Source: Streptomyces sp. NRRL WC-3605 (lineage in GTDB: Bacteria; Actinomycetota; Actinomycetes; Streptomycetales; Streptomycetaceae). Taken from it: a DNA stretch of 59,277 nt. Shown here piece after piece: positions 51,551 to 59,277 of the stretch (within the stretch, counting starts at the first letter, position 1; each line of letters opens with the position of its first letter). Where the stretch lies: positions 1 to 59,277 of the forward strand of contig NZ_LLZN01000070.1 in assembly GCF_001509795.1 (NCBI RefSeq), written 5' to 3'. Below the pieces are notes generated by a model. The model made no database searches. It had not been told where the DNA came from and saw nothing but the letters and a program-made list of their open reading frames with translations. The position numbers and the translations under genes were made by a program.

Positions 51551-52202
51551 TCAGCCGTCCAGGCGGACCGGCATCAGGATCGACGAGGCGCCCTCGTCGT
51601 CGGGCCGGCGGATCGCGATCGGTGCCGTGGGGGCCCCGAACTCCAGGGACAGTCGGTCCGGGGCTCCGGCGGTCAGTGCGTTCAGCAGGAACTCACAGTT
51701 GACCGCGATGCGGTTCGGGTCGTCGTCGCTGTCCGTGCAGAGGGTCACCGTGCCGTCGTTCTCCAGTCTGAGCACGCCGAGGTCGGGCGCTCCCGCCTCG
51801 CCGGCGTGGACGGGACCGGTCTCCAGGGCCTTGCGGAAGGCCGCCACCTCGACGAGGGCACGGCGCTCGCCGGGCGTCGGCAGGAGGCGACGGTAGTCGG
51901 GGAAGTCGTGGTCGAGGTACTGACCGGCTGCCTGTCTGTCCCCGGCCTCCAGAGTCACGCGGTCGTCGTCCACGCTGAGCCGCACGGGTCCCTGGCCGTC
52001 CGACAGCGCCCGCATCGCGTCGACGAGCGGGGAGGGTACGACGACCTGCACACGGCTCCCGTCGTGGCCGACAACGCGGGCCCGCGCGACAGCCATGCGG
52101 TATCGGTCGGTGGCCACGACGTGAAGACCGGCGCGGTCGTAGAACCGCAGGGGCACTCACGCCCAAGCCGCTCTCACGGGCCATCTCGCCGATGCTGCGC
52201 AT
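51551..52202 (-). pseudogene. MerR-family regulator with sliding-clamp-like domain, damaged
   Basis: ATG 52202 gives M-R-S-I-G-E-M-A-R-E-S-G-L-G-V-S, the MerR start. An extra C near 52160 shifts the frame, after which L-R-F-Y-D-R-A-G is joined straight to L-H-V-V-A-T-D-R-Y-R-M-A-V and a DNA polymerase III beta-like domain that is intact to the end. The MerR wing and dimerisation helix are missing. The 51551-52156 frame may still be translated. Confidence 0.65.
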
Positions 52203-52371
52203 GTCGTTCTCCACACCCGGCACTCTGGGCCCTCTACAAGGTCGAGGGTCAATCTCGGCTCGGAGCGAATCTCGCGGCCGAGCGGTCAGCCCGAAATCCG
52301 GCGCGACGCCGGTCAGGGGAACGTTCAAGATCAGGCACCCGTACCAGTCGCTTCGGGACGAGTGGGGTTCA

Positions 52372-52779
52372 TTACTTGAGGTCGAGCGTCCGTACCGGCT
52401 GGCCGGTGACGCGGGCGATCGTTTCGAAGTCTCGGTCGTGGTGCAGGAGCGTGAGGCCCGCTTCTTCCGCTGCCGCCGCGACCAAAAGGTCCACGGCTCC
52501 GGCGCTGCGGTGTTCTCCCTTGGCCGTCAGCTCGCGCTGGACAACGCGGGCACGCCGGTAGATGCCGTCGGGCATGGGGCACCAGGCGAACTGGTTCAGT
52601 CGTTCCTGCAGGACCTCACGGTCTTTCGCGGAACGTGCGGAGTAGAGCAGTTCCAGCTCCGTGACGTCGCACAGGGCGACCAGTCCGGCAGCCATCTGCT
52701 GCTCCCATTCCTCCGTCGCCTGCCGCAGCAGGACGCGGGCCAGGGCCGACGTGTCGATCAGGTAGTCGGCAACGCTCAC
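52372..52779 (-). CDS. vapC: PIN-domain toxin VapC (135 aa)
   Basis: PIN-fold ribonuclease: Y-L-I-D-T-S-A-L (first Asp), conserved E in V-T-E-L-E-L, and A-V-D-L-L-V-A-A-A-A then H-H-D-R-D-F for the remaining acidic residues. GTG 52779 overlaps the antitoxin stop by 4 bp. VapC toxins cleave RNA and are neutralised by VapB. Confidence 0.9.
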   Translation of the reverse strand: MSVADYLIDTSALARVLLRQATEEWEQQMAAGLVALCDVTELELLYSARSAKDREVLQERLNQFAWCPMPDGIYRRARVVQRELTAKGEHRSAGAVDLLVAAAAEEAGLTLLHHDRDFETIARVTGQPVRTLDLK

Positions 52780-53003
52780 CGCGCCGGACCGCCCCGGTAG
52801 TTGCGCTTGTCCAGGAGGAGTTCGACGTCGAGGGCGCCCTCGTCCACCAGATCCTGCAGCTCATGAAGGGCGCGCAGGCGGCGATTGCGGGCCACGATCT
52901 CGCGTAGCGCGGTGTTGATGGTGTCCCGCTTGGTCGAAGTGCCGAGTTCCTTCGCGGCGGCCTCCAAAGCGTCGTCGTCGAGGTCGATGACGGTTCTGCT
53001 CAT
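52776..53003 (-). CDS. vapB: VapB-family antitoxin (75 aa)
   Basis: M-S-R-T-V-I-D-L-D-D-D-A-L-E-A-A-A-K-E-L-G-T-S-T-K is the ribbon-helix-helix DNA-binding part. The C-terminal D-L-V-D-E-G-A-L-D-V-E-L-L-L-D-K contacts the toxin. ATG 53003 is at the family position; the open frame continues upstream without meaning. Autoregulation through the dyad upstream is likely. Confidence 0.88.
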   Translation of the reverse strand: MSRTVIDLDDDALEAAAKELGTSTKRDTINTALREIVARNRRLRALHELQDLVDEGALDVELLLDKRNYRGGPAR

Positions 53004-53017
53004 GGACGCACCTCCGT

Positions 53018-53046
53018 ATACATGAATGCATGTATCAATATACATG
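53018..53046 (-). promoter_or_regulatory. VapBC operator candidate
   Basis: Perfect dyad ATACATG-AATG-CATGTAT (53018-53035) plus a third half-site ATACATG at 53040-53046, starting 15 bp upstream of the vapB ATG. The sequence is AT-rich in a GC-rich setting. Confidence 0.65.
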
Positions 53047-53189
53047 ATCAACTGTATCCGCAGGGGCGCAGCGGTGCTCAGGCATTGTCCCGGGGTGGCT
53101 TCGGCGCGGAGCATCGCCCGCACCCTGATCACGCGGACCCGGCCGGTTTCAACCCGTGTCACCCGCGCCCCGGCCCGCCCGGCATATTC

Positions 53190-53207
53190 TTCTACGCGCT
53201 TGTAGAA
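53190..53207 (+). promoter_or_regulatory. BlaI-type dyad upstream of spo0M
   Basis: TTCTACGCGCTTGTAGAA, an imperfect dyad of the form CTACR-N4-TGTAG, 38 bp before the spo0M start. Near-identical sites occur at 54262 and 57841. Confidence 0.6.
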
Positions 53208-53245
53208 GCACAACGCAGGTACGACGTGAAGGAGTGGACGCCACG

Positions 53246-54232
53246 ATGGTGTTCAAGCGACTGCTCGGCTCGCTCGGGGTCGGGGGCCCCACGGTGGACA
53301 CGGTGCTCGAGCCGCGCCCGGCCCTCCCCGGCGGCACGCTCGACGGTCACGTCCGGCTCAGGGGCGGCACCGCCGACTTCGACATCGAGCACATCACCCT
53401 GGAGCTGGTCGCCCGTGTCGAGGCCGAGCACGCGGACGGGGAGAGCGAGGGCGTCGTCACCTTCGAGCGGTTCACCGTGGGCGGGGGGTTCCGGCTGGCC
53501 GCCGGTGAGGAGCGCTCCGTGCCGTTCGGTGTGGTGCTGCCCTGGGAGACGCCGGTCACCGAGCTGTACGGCCAGCCCCTCGGCGTCGTCCTGGGCGTGC
53601 GCACCGAACTGTCGGTCGCCGGGGCGCGGGACAAGGGGGATCTGGACGCACTGACCGTCGGCCCGCTGCCCGTGCAGGAGGCCGTCCTGGAGGCCTTCGG
53701 GCAGCTCGGCTTCGGTTTCCGGTCGGCCGATCTGGAGTACGGGCACATCGGCGGCACCGGGCAGCAACTGCCCTTCTACCAGGAGATCGAGCTCACCCCG
53801 CCCCCTCAGTACGCGCACCTGATGAACGAGATCGAGGTGACGTTCCTCGCCGGGCCGGCCGGTGTGGAGGTGGTCCTGGAGGCCGACAAGCGCGGGGGGC
53901 TGTTCTCGGACGGCCACGACGCCCTCACCCACGTCACCGTCGGGCACCACGACGTCCGGGACTGGAACGCGGAAGTCGAGGGGTGGGTGCGGCAGTTGAC
54001 CGAGCATCGGGCCTCGTACGCGCACGGCCACGGCCACGGGCAGGGGCAGGGGCACGGACACGGGCACGACGCGCACCACGGGCATCACTCCGGCCCCGGA
54101 GTCGGGACCGCCGTCGCCGCCGGGGCTGCCGGGCTCGCGGTCGGGGTGGCCGGCGGCCTGGTCGCCGCCGAAGTCGTCGACGAGGTCGGGGACTTCTTCG
54201 AGGGTGACGACGAGGAGGAGGGCGAGGACTAG
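53246..54232 (+). CDS. Spo0M-like sporulation-control protein (328 aa)
   Basis: Arrestin-like protein. ATG 53246 with GAAGGAG upstream. N-terminal two beta-domains (M-V-F-K-R-L-L-G-S-L-G-V-G, G-G-T-L-D-G-H-V-R-L, G-Q-Q-L-P-F-Y-Q-E-I-E) match Spo0M. After residue about 250 comes a His/Gly-rich segment with more than ten histidines, an Ala/Gly/Val helix and an acidic tail, an extension that could bind metal or membranes. Confidence 0.87.
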   Translation: MVFKRLLGSLGVGGPTVDTVLEPRPALPGGTLDGHVRLRGGTADFDIEHITLELVARVEAEHADGESEGVVTFERFTVGGGFRLAAGEERSVPFGVVLPWETPVTELYGQPLGVVLGVRTELSVAGARDKGDLDALTVGPLPVQEAVLEAFGQLGFGFRSADLEYGHIGGTGQQLPFYQEIELTPPPQYAHLMNEIEVTFLAGPAGVEVVLEADKRGGLFSDGHDALTHVTVGHHDVRDWNAEVEGWVRQLTEHRASYAHGHGHGQGQGHGHGHDAHHGHHSGPGVGTAVAAGAAGLAVGVAGGLVAAEVVDEVGDFFEGDDEEEGED

Positions 54233-54261
54233 CGGGCCGTGCCCGGCAGCCACCTGGTAAC

Positions 54262-54279
54262 TTCTACATCACTGTAGAA
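54262..54279 (+). promoter_or_regulatory. BlaI-type dyad upstream of terB
   Basis: TTCTACATCACTGTAGAA, perfect dyad CTACA-N4-TGTAG, 33 bp before the terB start. Confidence 0.62.
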
Positions 54280-54312
54280 ATAGCTGTGGGAACGAGCGAC
54301 TGAGGAGTCCGC

Positions 54313-54768
54313 ATGGCCCTGTGGGACCGCATCAAGGAGTCCGCATCGACGATGCAGACCCAGCTGGTGGCGAAGAAGAACGACCTCAAGAGCGGCGCCT
54401 TCCGCGACGCGAGCATGGCCATGTGCGCGCTCGTCGCCGCGGCCGACGGCACCGTCGACCCGTCCGAGCGGCAGCGGGTCGCCCAGCTCATCGCCGGCAA
54501 CGAGGTGCTGCAGAACTTCCCCGCCGACGATCTGCGCCGCCGCTTCGAGGAGAACCTGAACCGCCTCACCACCGACTTCGACTTCGGCAAGGTGAGCGTG
54601 ATGCAGGAGATCGCCAAGGCGAAGAAGAAGCCCGCCGAGGCGCGTGCCGTCATCCAGATCGGCATCGTCATCGGCGGCGCCGACGGCGACTTCGACAAGG
54701 ACGAGCAGGGCGTGGTCCGGGAGGCGTGCTACACCCTCGGCCTGCCGCCGCACGAGTTCGACCTCTGA
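54313..54768 (+). CDS. TerB family protein (151 aa)
   Basis: Helical tellurite-resistance-type protein. M-A-L-W-D-R-I-K-E-S start; two acidic metal-binding-type repeats A-A-D-G-T-V-D-P-S-E-R and G-A-D-G-D-F-D-K-D-E-Q-G are characteristic. Thought to act in membrane or metal stress. It is followed by a strong terminator shared with the convergent LCP gene. Confidence 0.9.
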   Translation: MALWDRIKESASTMQTQLVAKKNDLKSGAFRDASMAMCALVAAADGTVDPSERQRVAQLIAGNEVLQNFPADDLRRRFEENLNRLTTDFDFGKVSVMQEIAKAKKKPAEARAVIQIGIVIGGADGDFDKDEQGVVREACYTLGLPPHEFDL

Positions 54769-54804
54769 CCGGAAGACCGGCCGGACCGGAGAGAAGCGGA
54801 AGAG

Positions 54805-54842
54805 GCGCCGGGCGACCCCGCACAGCACGGGGCGCCCGGCGC
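54805..54842. terminator. Bidirectional terminator between terB and the LCP gene
   Basis: 10-bp perfect outer stem (GCGCCGGGCG/CGCCCGGCGC) extended by CCCC/GGGG inside, between convergent genes. Confidence 0.75.
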
Positions 54843-54859
54843 ACCCGTACCACCCGCCG

Positions 54860-56251
54860 TCAGCGGATCCGGTCCACGTCCAGGTCGTCGCCCACGACCA
54901 GCGTGATCACGCCCGCGGCAGCGCCCGCGTCCGCCGCGCGCGGCGCCGGAGCGCCGGGGGCGTGCGCGGCCAGTGCCCTCGCCTGCTGCTCCTGGCCCGA
55001 CGGGTAGGTGATCTCCGTGGTGGCGGACGGCTCGGGCGCGTTGCCCGTGCCGGTGACCGTCAGGCCGGCCTCGCGCAGCTTGCCGGCGACGGTGTTCGCC
55101 AGGCCCGGGGTCGAGGTGCCGTTGAGGACCTGGACCTTCACCGAGGAGGCGTACAGCGGAACCTTCGTCTGTGCCTTCAGACGGTCGCCGTCGACCTCCT
55201 TGTCCTTGGCCAGGCGGCTGAACAGATCGGTGGCGTGCGGGTACTGCCAGACGACGTTGGCCTTGTCGGTGGGGACGTCGGCCTCGCGCGGGTAGTTGGG
55301 GACCGTGACGAAGGTGAGCCGGTCGCTCGGGATGCCCTTGAGCTCGGACGCGAGCGAGTACAGGGGCTTGATTCCGGCCAGATCGGGGTCGGTGGTCAGG
55401 GACTTGGTGGCGGACTTCAGGAAGCCGTAGAGGGAGGTGGGGCTCGTGAGCCGGTCCTGCGCCTTCTCGACGAGGGCGTTCATGAACTCCTGCTGGCGTC
55501 CGATGCGCCCGATGTCGGAGCCGTTGCCGACGCCGTAGCGGACGCGGACGTAGCCGAGGGCCTTCTCGCCGGCGACGGTCTGGCAGCCGGCCTTCATGTC
55601 CAGGCGGGCCTTCTCGGAGTGGATGGCCTCCTCGGGGCAGACCTCGATGCCGTCGAGGGCGTCCACCATGCCCTTGAAGCCCTGGAAGTCGACGGACATG
55701 AAGTGGTCGATGCGCAGTCCCGTCCGTGCCTCGACGGTCTTGATGGAGCAGGCGGCGGCCCCGGAGACCTCGCCGCTCGAACCGCCCAGGGCGAACGCCT
55801 CGTTGATCTTGGCGTGGTGAGGGCTGGACTTGTTGCCGCCGCCCCGGTCGCACGCCGGTATCTCCACCCAGGAGTCACGGGGGAACGACACGACCGTGGC
55901 CCACTTCCGGCTGGCCGGCACATGGAGCACCATCAGCGTGTCGGACTGCATGGTGGTCAGGTCCTTGCCGTACTTGGCGTTCGCGCCGTCGCGGCTGTCG
56001 GAGCCGACGACGAGGATGTTCTTGGAGCCCGGGCTGAGGTTCTCCGGGCGGTCGCCGCCGATCTTGTCGTCCACGTCGGCCGAGCTGATGTTGCCGTCGA
56101 GGTCCTGGTAGACCCAGGCGCCGACGCCGGCGACCCCGAGCACGACCGCCGAGGTGACGCCGACGGTCCAGGCCACTATCCGGCCCCTCCGCGTCAGCCG
56201 GGTCCTGCGCGCACCGGACGACGCCATGCGCCGCCTCCCCGTTCCGCTCAC
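54860..56251 (-). CDS. LytR-CpsA-Psr family protein with LytR_C domain (463 aa)
   Basis: Transfers undecaprenyl-linked glycopolymers to the cell wall. One membrane helix (about residues 25-50), LCP domain with V-G-S-D-S-R-D-G, D-T-L-M-V-L-H-V, S-F-P-R-D-S-W-V and G-R-I-G-R-Q-Q-E-F, and a C-terminal LytR_C domain (V-Q-V-L-N-G-T-S-T-P-G-L-A). GTG 56251 is preceded by GGGAGGG; ATG 56227 is an alternative. Confidence 0.9.
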   Translation of the reverse strand: MSGTGRRRMASSGARRTRLTRRGRIVAWTVGVTSAVVLGVAGVGAWVYQDLDGNISSADVDDKIGGDRPENLSPGSKNILVVGSDSRDGANAKYGKDLTTMQSDTLMVLHVPASRKWATVVSFPRDSWVEIPACDRGGGNKSSPHHAKINEAFALGGSSGEVSGAAACSIKTVEARTGLRIDHFMSVDFQGFKGMVDALDGIEVCPEEAIHSEKARLDMKAGCQTVAGEKALGYVRVRYGVGNGSDIGRIGRQQEFMNALVEKAQDRLTSPTSLYGFLKSATKSLTTDPDLAGIKPLYSLASELKGIPSDRLTFVTVPNYPREADVPTDKANVVWQYPHATDLFSRLAKDKEVDGDRLKAQTKVPLYASSVKVQVLNGTSTPGLANTVAGKLREAGLTVTGTGNAPEPSATTEITYPSGQEQQARALAAHAPGAPAPRAADAGAAAGVITLVVGDDLDVDRIR

Positions 56252-56405
56252 GCTTCCCTCCCCCGTGGGTCCGTCGAACCCTACATGGATACGGACATAC
56301 GACGACCGGACCGGCCGTGGGTCCCCCCTGTCACAGACGTCGGTCCGCGTCGCTTCCGTTGCCCGAAGGATCAAAAGCGCACAACTGCCCTGCCGGCCCG
56401 GGCAG

Positions 56406-57338
56406 TCAGAGCGGGGTCGCCGCGTGCAGGATCAGCACCATGGTCACCGCGGCGTTCGCGGAGGACATCGCGGAGACGGCCGTCCCGGCGGCCGCGCACC
56501 ACGCGGCGAGGCCCACGGCGGTGAACAGCGACGGCCAGCGGCGTACGGCGGGTTCCGGGCCGAGCAGGGCGGCGACCCGGCGGGGCACCGGCCCGGGAGC
56601 CGCGAAGCCGGCCAGGGTGGGCGCCGGGATGCCCCGGGACACCAGGGCGGCCTTGCCGATCGCGAGCGCCACGGTCCGGCGGCTGCCGACGTGCCGGGCG
56701 GCCTCCTCGTCCGCCCAGCGCTCGGCGGTGTACGCCACCGCGGTGCGCAGGGGGCGCAGGAACGGGTTGGCGCGGGCGGCCAGCTGGACGGTGAGCAGGA
56801 ACCGGTGGTGCCCGGCGGTCAGATGGGCCCGCTCGTGGGCGAACAGCGCCCGGCGTTCGGCGGGCCGCAGCCGCTCCAGCAGGCCCGTGGTCACCACCAC
56901 GCGGTCCCGCCGGCCGCCGGGCAGGGCGTAGGCGTACGGCGTCTCGTCGGGGAGGACGGCCACGCCGGTCGCCGGCAGCCCGGCCAGGGCGCGATGGGCC
57001 CGGCGGCGTACGCGGGTGTGCCGCCAGAGCGTCCGGGCGCAGGCCGCGAGCACCGCGCACAGCGCCGGGATCGCGGCCTTGCCGACGACCTCGTCGTAGG
57101 GGACGGCGGCCCGCACCTCGGGGTCGGACCAGCCGTCGGGCAGCGGGTTGCCGGGGAGCTGGGCGGTGCCCACGACCATCACCAGGGCCAGGCAGAGCGT
57201 GCTGCACGCGGCCATCACGGCGGCGACGGCGGTGAGCAGCCGGGTCGCGGTGCGGGGGTGCAGGTGCTGCTCGGCGAGCCGGGCGATCGGCCAGGCCGTG
57301 AGCGGCAGGACGAGCGGCAGAAAGGCGAAGACCCCCAT
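56406..57338 (-). CDS. M56 family metallopeptidase (BlaR-like, 310 aa)
   Basis: Integral membrane zinc protease. HExxH is in A-L-F-A-H-E-R-A-H-L (about residues 166-175), followed by A-E-R-W-A-D-E-E-A-A. About four membrane helices. Unlike BlaR1 it has no extracellular penicillin-binding sensor domain. It lies 6 bp after the BlaI gene's stop, so the two are one operon and the protease probably controls BlaI. Confidence 0.88.
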   Translation of the reverse strand: MGVFAFLPLVLPLTAWPIARLAEQHLHPRTATRLLTAVAAVMAACSTLCLALVMVVGTAQLPGNPLPDGWSDPEVRAAVPYDEVVGKAAIPALCAVLAACARTLWRHTRVRRRAHRALAGLPATGVAVLPDETPYAYALPGGRRDRVVVTTGLLERLRPAERRALFAHERAHLTAGHHRFLLTVQLAARANPFLRPLRTAVAYTAERWADEEAARHVGSRRTVALAIGKAALVSRGIPAPTLAGFAAPGPVPRRVAALLGPEPAVRRWPSLFTAVGLAAWCAAAGTAVSAMSSANAAVTMVLILHAATPL

Positions 57339-57344
57339 GAGGCG

Positions 57345-57752
57345 TCAGTCTTCCCCTTCGCTGTGCGTCCGACCCGTGTGTCCGGCGCGGCCCAGCAGGT
57401 CCCGCAGCAGCCGCTCGTCGTCGGGGCCGAGACCGGTGACGAAGCTCGCGAGGACCGCCCCCCGGTCGCTCTCGGCGTCGAGGACCCGGCGCATCCGGTG
57501 CGCGGCGAGACCGGCCTGGTCGGAGGCCGGGGTCCAGGCGAAGGAGCGGCCCGAGCGCTCCCGGGTGACGGCGCCCTTGGCCAGCAGCCGGGTCAGGATG
57601 GTGATGACGGTCGTGTAGGCGAGGTCGCCGCCGAGGCGTTCCTGCACCCAGCCGGCCGTCGCCGGCCCGTCCGCCTCGCCCAGCGCCGAAAGGACCAGCG
57701 CCTCCAGTTCGCCCTGCCCCCGGCGCCGGGAGCCTTGTCGTCGTTCCGTCAT
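57345..57752 (-). CDS. BlaI/MecI/CopY family repressor (135 aa)
   Basis: N-terminal winged helix (L-E-A-L-V-L-S-A-L-G-E-A-D-G-P-A-T-A-G-W-V-Q-E-R-L with T-T-V-I-T-I-L-T-R-L) and C-terminal dimerisation helices. ATG 57752 has GAGGGAAGCAGG upstream; the frame also opens at 57785. Family members bind dyads with TACA/TGTA half-sites. Such a dyad lies about 90 bp upstream, and two more precede spo0M and terB. Confidence 0.9.
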   Translation of the reverse strand: MTERRQGSRRRGQGELEALVLSALGEADGPATAGWVQERLGGDLAYTTVITILTRLLAKGAVTRERSGRSFAWTPASDQAGLAAHRMRRVLDAESDRGAVLASFVTGLGPDDERLLRDLLGRAGHTGRTHSEGED

Positions 57753-57840
57753 GCCCTGCTTCCCTCCCGACGGCCCGCGCGTCACGTCGGCCCTCTACAA
57801 CGGTCCGTCGTAAGGAAAGCAGAGACGGTCTCCCCCCGCT

Positions 57841-57858
57841 ATCTACACTGCTGTAGAT
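57841..57858. promoter_or_regulatory. BlaI-type dyad between blaI and tatA
   Basis: ATCTACACTGCTGTAGAT, a perfect CTACA-N4-TGTAG dyad in the divergent region between the repressor gene and the TatA-like gene; probably the autoregulatory operator. Confidence 0.7.
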
Positions 57859-57918
57859 TTCAGCCGGTACGGCCCGCCGTCACGGCCGGGCCGCCGGTCA
57901 CCAGGAGGAGCGGACCTC

Positions 57919-58131
57919 ATGTTCGGACTGAGCGAGATCGCGATCATCCTCATCGTCGTCATAGCCGTCCTCTGCGCGAAGAAGCTCCCCGAACTGGTCC
58001 GTTCGGCGGGCAAGTCGGCGCGCATCCTGAAGGCCGAGGCCAAGGCGATGAAGGACGGGGACGAGCAGCCGGCGCCGCGGGTGATCCAGGGCGAGGCGGT
58101 CACGCCGCGCACGGACGAGCCGAGGGCGTGA
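57919..58131 (+). CDS. TatA/TatE-like twin-arginine translocase subunit (70 aa)
   Basis: M-F-G-L-S-E-I-A-I-I-L-I-V-V-I-A-V-L-C-A-K-K-L-P-E-L-V-R-S-A-G-K: N-terminal membrane helix and amphipathic helix with L-P-E-L, the TatA pattern, then a polar tail. The cysteine before K-K-L-P replaces the usual F-G. No TatC is nearby, so this is an additional TatA paralogue. Confidence 0.85.
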   Translation: MFGLSEIAIILIVVIAVLCAKKLPELVRSAGKSARILKAEAKAMKDGDEQPAPRVIQGEAVTPRTDEPRA

Positions 58132-58134
58132 GGA

Positions 58135-58157
58135 GGCCCCGGCACGCGGCCGGGGCC
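58135..58157 (+). terminator. Terminator after the TatA-like gene
   Basis: 9-bp stem GGCCCCGGC/GCCGGGGCC with a 5-nt loop, 3 bp after the stop codon. Confidence 0.7.
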
Positions 58158-58167
58158 CGGGACCGGA

Positions 58168-58590
58168 TCAGAAGCCGCGCATGTCGTCGCGCCGGGTGAC
58201 GCACAGGGCCCAGATCACGAATCCGGAGATCGCGATGGTCACCACGGACCACACCGGGTAGTACGGCAGCGACAGGAAGTTGGCGATGATGATCAGCGCG
58301 GCGATGGCCACGCCACCGATCCGCGCCCACATCGGCGCCTGGAACAGACCGATGCCGATGATCACGGCGACCGCTCCGAGGATGAGGTGCACCCAGCCCC
58401 AGCCGGTGAGGTCGAACTCGAACACGTAGTTGCGGGTGGCGAGGAAGACGTCGTCCTCGGCGATCCCCATGATCCCGCGGAAGATCGCGATGAGACCGGC
58501 GATCGTGAGCATGACCGCGGCGAAGGCCGTCAGGCCGGCGGCCCACGCGTACTTGGTGGTCTGGTCCTGACGCGAGTGTGAGGTGGCCAT
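58168..58590 (-). CDS. DUF7144-type membrane protein (140 aa)
   Basis: Four membrane helices; the pattern W-A-A-G-L-T-A-F-A-A-V-M-L-T-I-A-G then G-W-G-W-V-H-L-I-L-G-A and L-P-Y-Y-P-V-W-S-V matches small actinobacterial proteins I recall under DUF7144. ATG 58590. Function unknown. Confidence 0.78.
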   Translation of the reverse strand: MATSHSRQDQTTKYAWAAGLTAFAAVMLTIAGLIAIFRGIMGIAEDDVFLATRNYVFEFDLTGWGWVHLILGAVAVIIGIGLFQAPMWARIGGVAIAALIIIANFLSLPYYPVWSVVTIAISGFVIWALCVTRRDDMRGF

Positions 58591-58656
58591 CGTGTGCCTC
58601 GATTCCTTGTTTCCCCGGGGTCCTTCTGGGGTCCCCGTGGTGCTCGTCCCGGGCGG

Positions 58657-59127
58657 TCAGACCCGGGAGCCCGAGGAGGGCGGGGTGGAGGTGCCGGCCG
58701 ACGGACCGGCGCCGCTGAGGACGAGTTCCTTGGCCCGGCGGAACTCGTCGTCGTCGATGTCACCGCGGTTGCGCATGTCGGAGAGCTTGGCCAGCTCGTC
58801 CGCCTTGCTGCGGCCGCCGGACTCACCGGCCCGCTCGCGCACGTAGTCGTCGAACGCCCGCTGCTGGGCCTGGGCGTGGGCGACCTCGCGGCCCCCCATC
58901 TCCTTGCCGCGGGCGATGAGGTAGACGAAGACACCGAGGAACGGCAGCACGATCACGAAGATCAGCCAGCCGGTCTTGCCCCAGCCGCTCAGCGAGTCGT
59001 CCCGGAAGATGTCGCCGATGATCCGGAACAGCAGGACGAACCACATGATCCACAGGAAGAACCACAGGAGCGTCCAGAACATGCTGAGCAGCGGGAAGTC
59101 GTAGGCGAGGTAGGTGGAACCGGTCAT
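58657..59127 (-). CDS. PLDc_N and SHOCT domain membrane protein (156 aa)
   Basis: Two membrane helices with W-G-K-T-G-W-L-I-F-V-I-V-L-P-F-L-G-V-F-V-Y-L (PLDc_N type), then a C-terminal SHOCT motif (A-D-E-L-A-K-L-S-D-M-R-N-R-G-D-I-D-D-D-E-F-R-R-A-K). SHOCT tails are short oligomerisation or targeting modules. ATG 59127. Confidence 0.87.
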   Translation of the reverse strand: MTGSTYLAYDFPLLSMFWTLLWFFLWIMWFVLLFRIIGDIFRDDSLSGWGKTGWLIFVIVLPFLGVFVYLIARGKEMGGREVAHAQAQQRAFDDYVRERAGESGGRSKADELAKLSDMRNRGDIDDDEFRRAKELVLSGAGPSAGTSTPPSSGSRV

Positions 59128-59222
59128 CGCTCTCCTCCGTCGCTGCGGGCGGGCCCGTCCAGCGGTCCCGCTGCCACCAGGTTGCGCATGTTCACGTCGA
59201 ACGGCCTCACCCTGGGCGGGTG

Positions 59223-59277
59223 AAGTCCCCCGGCCCCGGACCGCCCGCCGCCCCCGGACCGCCCGCCGCCCCCGGAC
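59223..59277. repeat. GC-rich tandem repeat at window end
   Basis: The unit CCCCCGGACCGCCCGCCG repeats about three times to the edge of the window. Its extent beyond is not visible. Confidence 0.6.

Noticed and set aside
56154..58199. 681-residue rightward open frame across the LCP, M56 and BlaI genes
   Set aside because: Low-complexity antisense frame; the real genes carry complete motifs on the other strand.

Overview
The window is high-GC DNA that reads as the chromosome of a Streptomyces species. Almost all genes have G/C at the third codon position. A WhiB-type regulator indistinguishable in layout from WblA sits between a pair of ArsA-like ATPases and a bifunctional penicillin-binding protein, an order I recall from S. 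coelicolor.

Region 1 (1-11.2 kb) is ordinary core chromosome: a NUDIX hydrolase, an MBL-fold hydrolase, a coupled DUF4177/RidA pair, two ArsA-family ATPases, WblA, a class A penicillin-binding protein, a GatB/YqeY protein, a metallophosphoesterase and a Pr6Pr membrane protein, ending in a tRNA-Pro gene with anticodon CGG.

Region 2 (11.2-51.46 kb) is a tandem array of two integrated elements in the 3' end of that tRNA. The 3' part of the tRNA gene is repeated three times as direct repeats (11217-11262, 22970-23015, 51419-51462). The first interval (about 11.75 kb) is an intact-looking actinomycete integrative and conjugative element (AICE): tyrosine integrase, excisionase, DUF3631 ATPase, primase-polymerase, FtsK/Tra translocase, Spd-type spread proteins, a GntR-family KorSA-like repressor with three palindromic operator candidates, a YdcF protein and a DUF3800 protein. 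Between the replication genes and xis lies a cluster of ten heptamers around a perfect inverted repeat, a likely replication origin.

The second interval (about 28.4 kb) starts with a collapsed AICE: a RepSA-type replication gene fused to the last codons of an integrase. It carries stress and envelope cargo. This comprises an AmaP/DUF6286/Asp23 operon, two fatty-acid desaturases, a repeat-bearing ice-binding-like protein, DCC/HTTM/DUF5819 proteins, DUF5994 proteins, CsbD, STAS, SpoIIE-type phosphatase, GAF-ANTAR proteins, a broken SigB-type sigma factor, PRC-barrel proteins and a BrkB-like membrane protein. Many of these are frameshifted, split or internally deleted, and there is IS debris including an IS with a passenger gene and a 642-bp internally deleted element with 121-bp inverted repeats.

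Region 3 (51.5-59.3 kb) returns to chromosome: a damaged MerR/sliding-clamp fusion, a VapBC pair, Spo0M, TerB, an LCP-family protein, a BlaI/M56 pair, a TatA-like protein and two small membrane proteins. Three near-identical dyads (CTACR-N4-TGTAG) lie in front of spo0M, terB and in the blaI/tatA interval, suggesting a local BlaI regulon.

Because an element abutting the tRNA is normally the most recent arrival, the intact AICE probably integrated after the decayed one. Its integrase could in principle excise either element or the whole 40-kb array.
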